This document shows, one piece after another, positions 35,600 to 45,500 of a stretch of 64,000 nt of DNA. Location of the stretch: the NCBI RefSeq assembly GCF_014192575.1, contig NZ_JACHYC010000003.1, positions 372,001 to 436,000 on the forward strand. Direction: 5' to 3'. How positions within the stretch are numbered: position 1 is the stretch's first letter; every line of letters starts with the position of its first letter. The notes under the pieces are model-generated. The model was given only the letters and a program-made list of their open reading frames with translations. It was not told the DNA's origin and made no database searches. The DNA comes from Variovorax sp. Sphag1AA. GTDB lineage: Bacteria; Pseudomonadota; Gammaproteobacteria; Burkholderiales; Burkholderiaceae_C. The translations under genes and the position numbers were made by a program.

Positions 35600-36526
35600 C
35601 TATTCGGGGAGCTTCGTATCGAGCGCGAACTTCCCCTTGCTCAGATGGCGCTTCATGAATTCGACGCAAACGCGAACCTTGGCGGAGTCGAGCGACCGGC
35701 TGCTGGTCATGGCCCAGACATCCGCGGGTTCGCGATAGGCCGGCAGCACGCGCACCAGCGTGCCGTCCTTCAAGTGCGATGCAATGTCCCAGACCGATAG
35801 GAGCAGGATGCCGTTTCCGTCGATGCCCCAGTTGAGGACGACATCGCTGTGGTTCGATCCGAAGCGGCCGGTAACCTTCACCGTGTCCGTGCCATTCGGG
35901 CCTTGCAGGCGCCACACGCCGAAAGCCTGCTCGCGATCGCGAAAGACGAGGCAGTCATGCTGCGCCAGGTCGGCCAGTGACTTGGGGTGCCCGCGCCGCC
36001 TGAGGTAGCTGGGTGCCGCGCAGAGGATGCGGCTGCTTTCGGCGATGCGGTGCGCGATCAGTTGCGGCTGGGTCGGCTCTCCTACGCGAATGTCGATGTC
36101 ATATCCCTCTTCGACGAGGTTGACACGTCTGTCGAGCAGTTCGAGCCAGATGTCGAGCTTGGGGTAGCGCCGCTGCAAAAGCGACAACACATGCGACACG
36201 TGGTTGCGCCCGAGCCGCAGGCTGGTGCTGATCCGCAACTGCCCGCTCGGCTCGCCCTTTGCGCTGACGGCCGTTTCCGTCAGGGTTCCGACGTCTTCGA
36301 GGATCTTGCGAGCCGCCGCATAGATGCGCTCGCCCTCATCGCTGATGTGCACGCGCCGCGTGGTGCGGTGGAAGAGGCGCACGCCGAGCTGCTTTTCAAG
36401 GATGCCGATCCGCTTGCTGACGAACGCCTGGGAGACACCGAGTTCGGTTGCCGTCGCAACGAAGCTGGCGCGCTGCGCCACGGTGCAGAACACATGCAGG
36501 TCGTCGAGGGCGGGCCTATTGTTCAC
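35600..36526 (-). CDS. LysR-family transcriptional regulator
   Basis: Regulator of 308 residues. The winged helix is LHVFCTVAQRASFVATATELGVSQAFVSKRIGILEKQ in overlapping view, and the effector domain starts near residue 93. The start is GTG at 36524-36526, lying within a perfect T-N11-A dyad. It ends 13 bases from the monooxygenase stop (convergent) and is divergent from the Gfo/Idh/MocA-dehydroquinase pair (90 bases), which is the likely target. Confidence 0.91.
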   Translation of the reverse strand: MNNRPALDDLHVFCTVAQRASFVATATELGVSQAFVSKRIGILEKQLGVRLFHRTTRRVHISDEGERIYAAARKILEDVGTLTETAVSAKGEPSGQLRISTSLRLGRNHVSHVLSLLQRRYPKLDIWLELLDRRVNLVEEGYDIDIRVGEPTQPQLIAHRIAESSRILCAAPSYLRRRGHPKSLADLAQHDCLVFRDREQAFGVWRLQGPNGTDTVKVTGRFGSNHSDVVLNWGIDGNGILLLSVWDIASHLKDGTLVRVLPAYREPADVWAMTSSRSLDSAKVRVCVEFMKRHLSKGKFALDTKLPE

Positions 36527-36535
36527 GATTCGTGA
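36523..36535. promoter_or_regulatory. LysR-type T-N11-A dyad overlapping the regulator start
   Basis: TCACGA and TCGTGA form a perfect six-base dyad around one T, giving exactly the T-N11-A pattern of LysR sites. It lies in the gap between the divergent LysR and Gfo/Idh/MocA genes and covers the LysR GTG start, so binding could also repress the regulator itself. Its centre is 53 bases before a weak -10-like TAATCT (36582-36587), consistent with a site near -65 for the oxidoreductase promoter. Confidence 0.5.
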
Positions 36536-36616
36536 TTTCCGATAGAACGATTTGGCTGATTATGAAACTGTCGGGAATAAGTAATCTTGCGGCCATACGC
36601 AATCACGGAGACGACA

Positions 36617-37684
36617 TTGGCCGATTTCAAGCATTCACAGACTCGCATCGCGGTGGCCGGCGCCGGCTATATCGGCCTGGCCCACATGGGCGTCGCACAG
36701 CGCAGCGCGACCTGCACGCTCTCGGCCATCGTCGATCCAGCGCCTGCGGCCGAGGCCGTCGCCAGGCAGGCGGGCGTGCCGCTCTACAAATCGCTCGACG
36801 AGCTTTTCGAGAAGGACCGCCCGGATGGCGTGGTGCTCGCAACGCCCAATCAGTTGCACGTCGAACACGCGATGCGCTGCGTCGCCGCGGAGATGCCGAC
36901 ATTGCTGGAGAAGCCCATCGCCCCCACGGTCGAAGAAGCCGAAGCGCTGGTGCGCGCCGTGGACGAAACCCGCGCCAAGGTGCTGATCGGCCATCACCGC
37001 GCGCACAGCCCGCTCATGGCTCGCGCCAGACAGGTGATCGACGAAGGCCGCCTCGGCGCACTTGTCGCCGTGATGGGCAGTGCGGTGTTCTTCAAGCCCG
37101 ATCACTATTTCGCCGATGCGCCATGGCGTCGCGAAGTGGGCGGCGGCCCGATCCTCTTGAACATGATTCACGAGGTGCACAACCTGCGCATGCTGTGCGG
37201 CGACATCGTCGCGGTGCAAGCCTTCTCCTCGAATGCGACGCGCGGGTTTCCGGTGGAAGACACGGTCGCCATCAACCTGCGTTTTGCCAGCGGTGCGCTC
37301 GGCACATTCATGCTCTCCGACACCGCCGCAAGCGCGCGCAGTTGGGAGCAGACCTCACAAGAGAACAAGGCCTATCCGAGCTACCCGGACGAGGACTGCT
37401 ACGTCATTGCCGGCACCTTCGGCTCGCTGTCGATTCCGACGATGCGGCTGAAGACCTACCGCGAAGCCGGCGAGCGCTCCTGGTGGAAGCCCTTCGATGT
37501 CAGCGTGGTCGAGTTGACGCGCGACGACCCGCTCGCGCTGCAGATGGAGCACTTCGGCCAGGTCATCCGTGGCGAAGCCGCGCCGATCGTCAGCGCCCGC
37601 GACGGATTGCAGAACCTGCGCGTCACCGAGGCCATCGTGCAGGCCGCCCGCAGTGGCTCGATCGTCGAAATCGAGAACTCTTGA
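36617..37684 (+). CDS. Gfo/Idh/MocA-family oxidoreductase
   Basis: NAD(P)-dependent oxidoreductase of 355 residues. The Rossmann loop is VAGAGYIGLAHM, the conserved Lys-Pro is in EKPIAPTVEEAE, and GHHRAHSPLM follows. The C-terminal half is the usual alpha/beta domain with HEVHNLRMLCGD. I chose TTG at 36617, preceded by GGAG at six bases; another TTG lies ten codons upstream. It is 17 bases before the dehydroquinase-like gene and probably co-transcribed. Cyclitols, sugars or quinate-like cyclic polyols are plausible substrates. Confidence 0.9.
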   Translation: MADFKHSQTRIAVAGAGYIGLAHMGVAQRSATCTLSAIVDPAPAAEAVARQAGVPLYKSLDELFEKDRPDGVVLATPNQLHVEHAMRCVAAEMPTLLEKPIAPTVEEAEALVRAVDETRAKVLIGHHRAHSPLMARARQVIDEGRLGALVAVMGSAVFFKPDHYFADAPWRREVGGGPILLNMIHEVHNLRMLCGDIVAVQAFSSNATRGFPVEDTVAINLRFASGALGTFMLSDTAASARSWEQTSQENKAYPSYPDEDCYVIAGTFGSLSIPTMRLKTYREAGERSWWKPFDVSVVELTRDDPLALQMEHFGQVIRGEAAPIVSARDGLQNLRVTEAIVQAARSGSIVEIENS

Positions 37685-37701
37685 ACCAAGGAAAGACCGC
37701 C

Positions 37702-38145
37702 ATGAAGAAGATCCTCATGCTGCACGGCATCAACCACAACATGTTCGGCAAACGTGACCCGGTGCAATACGGCACGGTGACGCTGGCCGAGATCGACGGC
37801 AACCTGCGCAAGCTAGGAGCGGAACTGGGCGCGGAGGTCACCAGCTTCCAGACCAACAGCGAAGCCGCCATGTGCGAACGCATCCACCAGGCTTTCGAAG
37901 ACCGGGTGGACGCGGTGCTCATCAACGCGGGTGCCTGGACCCACTACAGCTACGGCATCCGCGACGCGCTGGCCATCCTGACGGTGCCCGTCGTCGAAAT
38001 CCACATGTCGAACATCCATGCGCGCGAGGCGTTTCGCCATCACTCGGTGTTCGCAGAAATCGTGAAAGGCCAGATCTGCGGATTTGGTGCCGAGAGCTAT
38101 CTGCTGGGGTTGCGGGCGGCACTGTCATCGCTCGATTCACGCTGA
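37702..38145 (+). CDS. Type II 3-dehydroquinate dehydratase-like protein
   Basis: Protein of 147 residues, the family length. Active-site residues of type II dehydroquinases are all present at near-canonical numbers: Asn11, Arg18 and Tyr23 in the N-terminal loop region, Asn75 and His81 in INAGAWTHYS, then EIHMSNIHAREAFRHHS with His101, Ser103, Arg108 and Arg112. It departs from the housekeeping enzyme in HGINHNMFG (usually NGPNLNLLG) and in Ala76 (usually Pro). Pairing with a Gfo/Idh/MocA oxidoreductase and LysR suggests a catabolic role, perhaps in quinate-like compound breakdown, rather than aromatic amino acid synthesis. Confidence 0.86.
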   Translation: MKKILMLHGINHNMFGKRDPVQYGTVTLAEIDGNLRKLGAELGAEVTSFQTNSEAAMCERIHQAFEDRVDAVLINAGAWTHYSYGIRDALAILTVPVVEIHMSNIHAREAFRHHSVFAEIVKGQICGFGAESYLLGLRAALSSLDSR

Positions 38146-38160
38146 CAGCGCCAACCACCG

Positions 38161-39123
38161 TCAGGCGATGCCGGGGGCGGCTGCCTCCAGCACATTGATC
38201 CGCTTCGGGATCAGCTTCAGCTCGAAGAAGGTGTCGGCGATCTGCTGCTGCTCGCCGAGGATGGCCTTGGTGATCGGACCGGTTCCGAAGGCCGAGCGGT
38301 TCACCACGACCTCCACCACCGGCTTCGGGATGCCCCAGAGCTGCGCCAGCTCGCCGGCCAGGTCGCTCCTGTTGGCCTTGCCCCACTGGTCGACCTTGTC
38401 GAGTTCCTCGATCACGATCTTGATGATGTCGCCGTTCTTCGCGGCGTAGTCGAGCGACGAGAAGTAGTAGGCCCGGTTGCCCACCACGCCCGCGGCGTCG
38501 GCCAGCAGCGTGGCGTCGAGCGTCTTTTGCGCCGAGGCGAAGAAGGGGTCCCAGATGACCCAGGCGTCGATTGATCCCTTCTCGAAGGCGGCGCGCGCAT
38601 CCGCGGGCGGCAGGAAGACGACGTTGACGTCGCCGTACTGCAGGCCGTGTTTCTGCAGCAGCTTCACGAGGAAGTAGTGGACGTTGCTGCCCTTGTTGAG
38701 CGCGACCTTCTTGCCCTTGAGGTCCGCGACCGTCTTGATGGCGGAGCCCTTGGGCACCAGCACGCCTTCGGACCCCGGACGCGGCACCGTCGCCGCAACG
38801 TAGGCCAGCGGTGCGCCGGCCGCCTGCGCGAAGATCGGCGGCGCCTCGCCGACATCGCCGAAGTCGATGGAACCGACATTCAGCGCCTCGAGCTGGACCG
38901 GCCCGGCGGTGAACTCGGTCCACTTCACCGACACGCCGAGCGGCGCGAGCCGCTTTTCGAGGGTGCCGCGCCCCTTGAGCAGGCTGAGATAGCCCTTCTG
39001 GTTGCCGATGCGCAGTTCGCGCGTCGGACCCTGGCTCCACGCGCCGGCGGCGCCGAGGGGAAGGGCGATGGCCGCCGCGCCTTGGAGAAAGCGCCGGCGC
39101 GGCAGGGAGAGTTGCTGCGTCAT
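38161..39123 (-). CDS. Sulfonate-type ABC receptor (SsuA-like), Tat-exported
   Basis: Receptor of 320 residues with a twin-arginine leader (LPRRRFLQGAAA) ending near AGAWSQG. It shares long motifs with the receptor at 33236-34255: LNVGSIDFGDVGEAPPIFAQAAGA, LKGKKVALNKGSNVHYFLVK and KGSIDAWVIWDPFFA, so the two are paralogues. No ATPase or permease is adjacent. It converges on the dehydroquinase-like gene (15 bases between stops). The ATG at 39123 was chosen because it starts the Tat leader. The ligand is probably an alkane- or arylsulfonate, by family. Confidence 0.9.
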   Translation of the reverse strand: MTQQLSLPRRRFLQGAAAIALPLGAAGAWSQGPTRELRIGNQKGYLSLLKGRGTLEKRLAPLGVSVKWTEFTAGPVQLEALNVGSIDFGDVGEAPPIFAQAAGAPLAYVAATVPRPGSEGVLVPKGSAIKTVADLKGKKVALNKGSNVHYFLVKLLQKHGLQYGDVNVVFLPPADARAAFEKGSIDAWVIWDPFFASAQKTLDATLLADAAGVVGNRAYYFSSLDYAAKNGDIIKIVIEELDKVDQWGKANRSDLAGELAQLWGIPKPVVEVVVNRSAFGTGPITKAILGEQQQIADTFFELKLIPKRINVLEAAAPGIA

Positions 39124-39304
39124 AAGGGAAAACGAGAGGATGAATCGGGCTTCGGATTCTTTCCCCGGGGCGCCGCGGCGCCCACGAAGGAATCCGCCTG
39201 TCGATATCCGGATTGCTTCGTTGCGGGCCCCAGCGAAATGCGGCGTTCGCCGACGCCGCTTGTCAGCCGACAGCGGCAAAATGCCGCCGAATGTCGGACG
39301 CCCA

Positions 39305-41230
39305 ATGAAAGATCACACCGCACCTCTGCCGCAGTCGCGTCCGCCGATGCAGATCAGCGACACCGACTTTCGGCTGATGGTCGAGGCGGTCACCGACTAC
39401 GCGATCTTCCTCCTCGACCCCAACGGCTTCATCGAGACCTGGAACGAGGGCGCGCGCATCCTGAAGGGCTACGAACGCGACGAGGTGCTGGGGCGGCACT
39501 TCAGCATCTTCTATCCACCCGAGCTGCTGGCGCGCAAGTGGCCCGAGCACGAACTGGAGCAGGCGCTGGCCACCGGCCGCTTCGAAGACGAAGGATGGCG
39601 GCTTCGCAAGGACGGCACCCGCTTCTGGGCCAGCATCGTGATCACGCGGGTGCTGGACGAGCAGGGCGCGCTGCGCGGGTTCTCCAAGATCACGCGCGAC
39701 CTGAGCGAGCGCCGGCGGCAGGACGAGCTCCTGCGTTCGAGCGAGGAGCGCTTCCGCCTTCTGGTGGAAGGCGTGAAGGACTATGCGATCTTCATGCTCG
39801 ACCCGTCCGGCCACATCGCAAGCTGGAACCTCGGCGCGCAGAAGACCAAGGGATACGAGGCATCGGAGATCATCGGCAAGCACTTCTCGGTGTTCTATCC
39901 GCCGGAGGTCGCGGCGCGCGGCTGGCCCGAACAGGAACTGCGCCTGGCCCTGCGCGACGGACGCATGGAAGACGAGGGCTGGCGCGTGCGAAAGGACGGC
40001 AGCCGGTTCTGGGCGAGCGTGGTCATCACCGCGCTGTATGACACTTCGGGACGCCACCGCGGCTTCGCCAAGGTCACGCGCGACCTGACCGAGCGCCGGC
40101 GCGTCAGCAGCCTCGAGGACGAAGGCCGCCGCGTCGCGACCTTCCTCGCGATGCTCGGCCACGAGCTTCGCAACCCGCTCGCACCGATCTCCAACGCGAT
40201 GGCACTGCTGGCGCGCGGGCCTTCTGATACGAGGATCGTCGAGAAAGTGCGCGACACGGTCGTGCGCCAGCTCAAGCAGCTCACGCGGCTGGTGGATGAC
40301 CTGCTGGACGTGAGCCGCATCACCAGCGGCAAGATCCACCTGGAGGCCAAGCCGGTGCGCCTGCGCGACGCGGCGAACCAGGCCATGGAATCGATCCAGC
40401 CGATGTGCGGCACCAAGTCGCAGACGCTTCGATTCGAAGCCGCGGCGGACCCGTGGGTCATCGGCGACCAGGCGCGCATCGTGCAGGTCATCTCGAACCT
40501 GCTGAACAACGCTTCGAAGTTCACGCCGATCGAAGGCCATATCGAACTGCGGCTCGCGATCAACGGCGCGCTGGCCGAGATCTCGGTGCGCGACAACGGA
40601 CCGGGCGTCCCGGTCCCGGACCTGAAGCGCATCTTCGACCTCTTCGCGCAGGGCGACCAGGACGTCGCGCGCACGCAGGGCGGCCTCGGGCTGGGCCTGA
40701 GCCTCGTGCAACAGCTCGTCACCCTGCAAGGGGGCACGGTCAGCGCCTTCAGCAGCGGCAAGAAGGGGGAGGGCGCGGAATTCCTGGTGCAGTTTCCGGT
40801 CACGGCGGCGCCTGTCACCGCGGATCAGGATCACGAAGATGACGCACGCGGGCGCCGCATCCTCGTCGTCGACGACAACCGCGATTCGGCCGAGACGATG
40901 CAGCTCCTGCTCGAAGCCCTCGGCTACGAGGCGACCGTCGCCTACGACGGCGTGACCGGTCTGGACGCGATCAAGTCACAGTCGCCGGACGTGGTGCTGC
41001 TTGACATCGGCCTGCCGGGGCTGAGCGGCATCGAGGTCGCGAAGCGGGTCAAGGTCGAGGTCCACCAGCAGCCGACGCTGATCGCAGTCACCGGCTATGG
41101 CCAGGAAAGCGATCGCGACACCAGCTACGACGCGGGCTTCTTCGCCCACCTGACCAAGCCGGTGGCGCTGGAGCAATTGCAGTCGTTGCTCGATCGCGTG
41201 CTGCCTATCGACCCACCTCGGGCTCCCTGA
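39305..41230 (+). CDS. Hybrid histidine kinase with two PAS domains
   Basis: Cytoplasmic kinase of 641 residues, without membrane helices. PAS domains lie at about residues 20-135 and 145-265 and are nearly copies of each other (DYAIFLLDPNG versus DYAIFMLDPSG; FSIFYPPE versus FSVFYPPE; EDEGWR and KDG.RFWAS in both). HisKA follows with His286 in LGHELRNPL, then HATPase (NLLNNASKF, DNGPGVP, GGLGLGLSL) and a C-terminal receiver (LVVDDNRD, phospho-Asp in VLLDIGLPG, Lys in LTKPV). ATG at 39305 is chosen; one eight codons earlier is possible. No partner regulator is adjacent. Confidence 0.88.
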   Translation: MKDHTAPLPQSRPPMQISDTDFRLMVEAVTDYAIFLLDPNGFIETWNEGARILKGYERDEVLGRHFSIFYPPELLARKWPEHELEQALATGRFEDEGWRLRKDGTRFWASIVITRVLDEQGALRGFSKITRDLSERRRQDELLRSSEERFRLLVEGVKDYAIFMLDPSGHIASWNLGAQKTKGYEASEIIGKHFSVFYPPEVAARGWPEQELRLALRDGRMEDEGWRVRKDGSRFWASVVITALYDTSGRHRGFAKVTRDLTERRRVSSLEDEGRRVATFLAMLGHELRNPLAPISNAMALLARGPSDTRIVEKVRDTVVRQLKQLTRLVDDLLDVSRITSGKIHLEAKPVRLRDAANQAMESIQPMCGTKSQTLRFEAAADPWVIGDQARIVQVISNLLNNASKFTPIEGHIELRLAINGALAEISVRDNGPGVPVPDLKRIFDLFAQGDQDVARTQGGLGLGLSLVQQLVTLQGGTVSAFSSGKKGEGAEFLVQFPVTAAPVTADQDHEDDARGRRILVVDDNRDSAETMQLLLEALGYEATVAYDGVTGLDAIKSQSPDVVLLDIGLPGLSGIEVAKRVKVEVHQQPTLIAVTGYGQESDRDTSYDAGFFAHLTKPVALEQLQSLLDRVLPIDPPRAP

Positions 41231-41342
41231 CGCACCGGCGCCCGCGCTGTCAAGCCGCGCGACTGACACGACCGGTTGGCGCTCCTCTTGCTATCCTGTC
41301 GCGAGTTGCCAGCTTCAGAGCTTCCTCGTGGAAGGAGATCGC

Positions 41343-42506
41343 TTGATCCAACGCCGTGCCCGACGTCCCGCCCTGACTGTCCTCCTGTTGCTCTCGCTCC
41401 TCGCCGCCGGCTGCGGCAACGACCAGGGCGCACCCGCGGCGGCGGCACCTCCGCCGATGACGGTGCTGGTCACGACGGTGCAGAGCGCACCTGTCTCCAA
41501 TATGGTCGAGCTTCCTGGGCGCATCGAAGCCGTCCGCACCGCGGAAGTCCGGGCGCGCGTCGACGGCATCGTCGAAAAGCGGCTCTACCAGGAAGGCACC
41601 GATGTGCAGGCCAATGCACCGCTCTTCCTCATCGATCCGCGCGACTACCGCGCGCTGCTGCAGCAGGCGCAGGCGGCGCTCGCCCGCGCCGAAGCGGCGC
41701 GATCCAATGCGGCCTCGATCGTCTCGCGATTCAGGCCACTGGTCGCGCGGCAGGCGGTCAGCGCCCAGGAATTCGAAGCGGCCGAGACCGCCCTTCGACA
41801 GGCCGAAGCCAATGTCTCCGACGCAAGCGCCGAAGTCACGCGCGCACAGTTGCGCTTCGAGCGCAGCACCGTCCGCGCACCGATCGCCGGCCGCGTGGGC
41901 CGCGCGCAGGTCACCGAAGGCGCGCTGGTCAGCGCGAGCGCGGCGACGCTCATGACGCAGATCAACCAGCTTTCGCCGATCAGCGCGGTCTTCACGCAGT
42001 CGAACACCGCAATCCTCGACTTCGAGCAGCAGGTGCGCGCCGGCGCCTTCAAGATGCCGGACATGTCGCATGTCGAGGTGCGGCTCATCCTGCCGAACGG
42101 CCAGGAGTTCTCCGAGCCCGGCTTCCTCGACTTTCGCGATCTCGCGGTTGACCCGTCCACCGGCACGCAGACGATCCGCGCGCAGTTCCCGAATGCCTCG
42201 CGCACGCTGCTGCCGGGCCAGTTCGTGCGCGGGCGCATCACCGCCGGCGTGCAGAAGACCGGCATGCGCGTGCCCGAGCGCGCGGTGCAGCTCGATGCAA
42301 ACGCGGCCAGCGTGGCACTCGTCGGCCCGGATTCGACCGTGCAGCGGCGCGAGGTGAAGGTAGGCACGCAGGAGGATGGCGAATGGGTCATCCTCGATGG
42401 GCTGCAGCCGGGTGACAAGGTCATCGTCGACGGCTGGCACAAGGTCCGCCCCGGGCAGAAGGTGAACCCGCAGCCCGCGCCCGGTTCCGCGCCGACCACA
42501 CGCTGA
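41343..42506 (+). CDS. RND efflux periplasmic adaptor lipoprotein
   Basis: Membrane-fusion protein of 387 residues linking the inner-membrane pump to the outer-membrane channel. The lipobox is LLAAGC, giving a lipidated Cys at about residue 24. The lipoyl/hairpin region runs about 60-190 (VELPGRIEAVRTAEVRARVDG, then coiled-coil heptads, then TVRAPIAGRVGRAQV), followed by the beta-barrel domain. The start is TTG at 41343 with AAGGAG five bases upstream; a GTG at 41328 would destroy the ribosome site. It is the first gene of a three-gene operon with no local repressor gene. Confidence 0.92.
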   Translation: MIQRRARRPALTVLLLLSLLAAGCGNDQGAPAAAAPPPMTVLVTTVQSAPVSNMVELPGRIEAVRTAEVRARVDGIVEKRLYQEGTDVQANAPLFLIDPRDYRALLQQAQAALARAEAARSNAASIVSRFRPLVARQAVSAQEFEAAETALRQAEANVSDASAEVTRAQLRFERSTVRAPIAGRVGRAQVTEGALVSASAATLMTQINQLSPISAVFTQSNTAILDFEQQVRAGAFKMPDMSHVEVRLILPNGQEFSEPGFLDFRDLAVDPSTGTQTIRAQFPNASRTLLPGQFVRGRITAGVQKTGMRVPERAVQLDANAASVALVGPDSTVQRREVKVGTQEDGEWVILDGLQPGDKVIVDGWHKVRPGQKVNPQPAPGSAPTTR

Positions 42507-42520
42507 GCGGAACGCACGAC

Positions 42521-45500
42521 ATGGATCGCTTCTTCGTCTATCGCCCGGTCTTCGCCTGGGTGATAGCGCTCTTCATGGCGCTCTTCGGCCTCATCGCGGT
42601 GCTGCTGCTGCCCGTCGAGCAATACCCGGACGTCGCGCCGCCTTCGCTCACCGTCTCGGCCGTCTACCCCGGCGCGGACGCGCAGACGCTCGATCGCTCG
42701 GTCACCTCGATCATCGAAGACGAGATGAACGGGATCGACAACTTCCTCTACATGTCGTCGATCAGCCGCGCGAACGGGTCGGCGCAGATCACGGTCACGC
42801 TCCGGCCCGGCACCGATCTCGACGTCGCGCGCTCGCAGGTACAAGACCGCCTGAGCCGCGTGGAGCCTCGGCTGCCGCAGCAGGTGCGGCAGCTCGGCAT
42901 TACCGTGACCAAGTCGTCGTCGGGCTTCCTGATGCTGATCGCGTTGCATTCGACGGGCGGCGTATCGAGCGCCACCACGATGGGCAACTTCGCGTCGAAC
43001 AACATCGTCAACGAGCTGCGGCGCATCGGCGGTGTAGGCGACGTGCAGCTTTTCGGGTCGTCGTATGCGATGCGCATCTGGCTCGATCGCGATCGATTGA
43101 ACGGCTTCGGCCTCTCGGCCTCCGAAGTGCTGGCCGCGGTGCAGGAGCAGAACAGCCAGACCGCCAGCGGCGGCCTCGGCGACCAGCCGATCGCGCCGGG
43201 ATCGGAATTCAACGCGCAGATCGTCACGCAGAGCCGCTTCTCCACGCCCGAGCAGTTCCGCGAGATCATCGTCCGCGCCAATCCCGACGGCTCCACGGTG
43301 CGGCTCGGCGACGTGGCGCGCGTCGAACTGGGCAACGACAGCTACGGCTTCCGGCTCACGGTCAACGGCCAGGAGTCCGCCGGCCTTGCCGTGCAACTCG
43401 CCAGCGGCGCGAATGCGCTCGCGGTCGCGAGACAGGTGCAAAGCCGCATGAAGGAACTGGAGCCCACCTTCCCGCAGGGCATGACCTGGAGCGTGCCCTT
43501 CGACACCACGCCCTTCATCACCACGTCGGTGCAGAGCGTGGTGCAGACCATGGTCGAAGCGCTGCTGCTGGTCACGGTGGTGGTGTTCCTCTTCCTCCAG
43601 AGCTGGCGCGCGACGCTGATCCCCACGCTGGTGGTGCCGATCGCGCTGGTCGGCACCTGTCTCGGGCTTCAGCTTTTCGGGCTCTCGATCAACCTGCTGT
43701 CGCTCTTCGGCATGGTGGTGGCGATCGGCATCCTCAACGACGACGCGATCGTGGTGGTGGAGAACGTAGAGCGCGTGATGCGCGAAGACGGCCTCAACGC
43801 AAGGCAGGCCACGGTCAAGGCCATCGGCCAGATCTCCGGCGCGGTCATCGCGAGCACGCTGGTGCTGGTCGCGGTGTTCGTGCCGATGGCGTTCTTCCCG
43901 GGGTCGACCGGTGGCATCTACCGGCAGTTCTCGGTCACGCTGACGGTGTCGATCTTCCTGTCGACCGTGCTTGCGCTGACGCTCGGCGCCGCGCTGTGCG
44001 CTGCATTGCTCAAGGACGACGCGACGCTCGCGCGCGAAGCGGCCGCTGGTCCGCCCGGCCCCATGACACGGCTGCTGAACCGCATCTTCGGCGGCTTCAA
44101 CCGGGGCCTCGAAGCGGGTACCAACCGGTACATCGGCGGCGTGAATGCCATGCTCGGCAAGCCGGGACGCTGGCTGCTGGTCTTCGTCGCGGCATGCGTG
44201 GCGACTGCGTTCTTCTTCACGCGCCTGCCCGGCGGCTTCCTGCCGACGGAGGATCAAGGCTTCATCTTCGTCTCGTACACCGGTGCGCCAGGCTCGACCA
44301 CGGCGCGAACGCAGCATGCGGTGGATCAGGTCGAAGCCTTCCTGAAGCAGCAGCCACAGGTACGCAACATCGCGTCGGTCACGGGGTTCAGCTTCTTCGG
44401 GCAGGGGCAATCGGCAGCGCTCTCCTTCGTCGACCTGAAGCCGTGGAGCGAACGGCGCGGCGAAGAGAACAGCGCGAGCGCGCTGGTGCGTCGGGCCAAC
44501 GCGGCCTTCATGCAGATTCCGGAGGCGCTGATCTTCGCGCTCGATCCGCCCGCGATTCCTTCGCTCGGCAACGCGACCGGCTTCACGATGAAGATCCAGG
44601 ACCGCAGCGGCGTCGGTGGCGCGGCGCTCCAACAGGCCACGCTGCGCATCATGGCCGAGGCTGCGCAGAGCCCGATCCTCGCCGGCGTGCGAGCCGAAGG
44701 CCTTCCGCCGGCGCCGCAGCTCTACGTCGAGATCGACCGCGTCAAGGCCCGTGCGCTGGGACTGCAGATCGGGCAAGTCAACCAGGCGTTGTCGCTGAAC
44801 TTCGGCGCCAACTACGTGAACGACTTCGTGTTCGAAGGCAACGTGCTGCGCGTCTTCATCCAGGCCGATGCGGCGCAGCGCATGCGTCCGGAGGACATCG
44901 GCGCGCTGCGGCTGCGCAATGCCCAGGGCGAGATGGTGCCGTTCTCGGCCTTCACCCGCGTGCGCTGGATCTCCGGCCCGCAGCAGCTCGAACGCTACAA
45001 CGGCTTTCCATCGGCCACCGTCTCGGGGCAGGCTGCGGCAGGCCAGTCCAGCGGCGCCGCGCTCGTGGAGATGGAGCGCATCGCCAGGCACGTGCTGACC
45101 GGCAGCCTCGCCTTCGAGTGGACGGGCACCGCGTTCGAGGAGCGGCAGGCCGGTGGCCAGATCCCGCTGCTGCTGGGGCTGTCGCTCGTCGTCGTGTTCC
45201 TGCTGCTCGCAGCGCTGTATGAAAGCTGGGCGATTCCGGTGGCGGTGCTGATGATTCTTCCGTTCGGCATCGCGGGCGCGGTGTTGCTCACGATGGCGCG
45301 CGGGCTTTCCGCCGACGTGTACTTCAACATCGGCCTCATCACCATCATCGGCCTCGCGGCGAAGAACGCGATCCTGATCGTCGAGTTCGCGATCAAGGAG
45401 GAGTCCGAGGGCAAGGACGCGTTCACAGCCGCGATGAACGGCGCGCGGCAGCGGCTGCGGCCCATCCTCATGACCAGCGTGACCTTCGTGCTCGGCATGC

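Noticed and set aside
36448..37701. Possible fusion of a long N-terminal domain to the dehydroquinase-like protein
   Set aside because: The extra frame overlaps the Gfo/Idh/MocA gene and reads as shadow sequence. An ATG with a ribosome site starts the dehydroquinase at its normal length.
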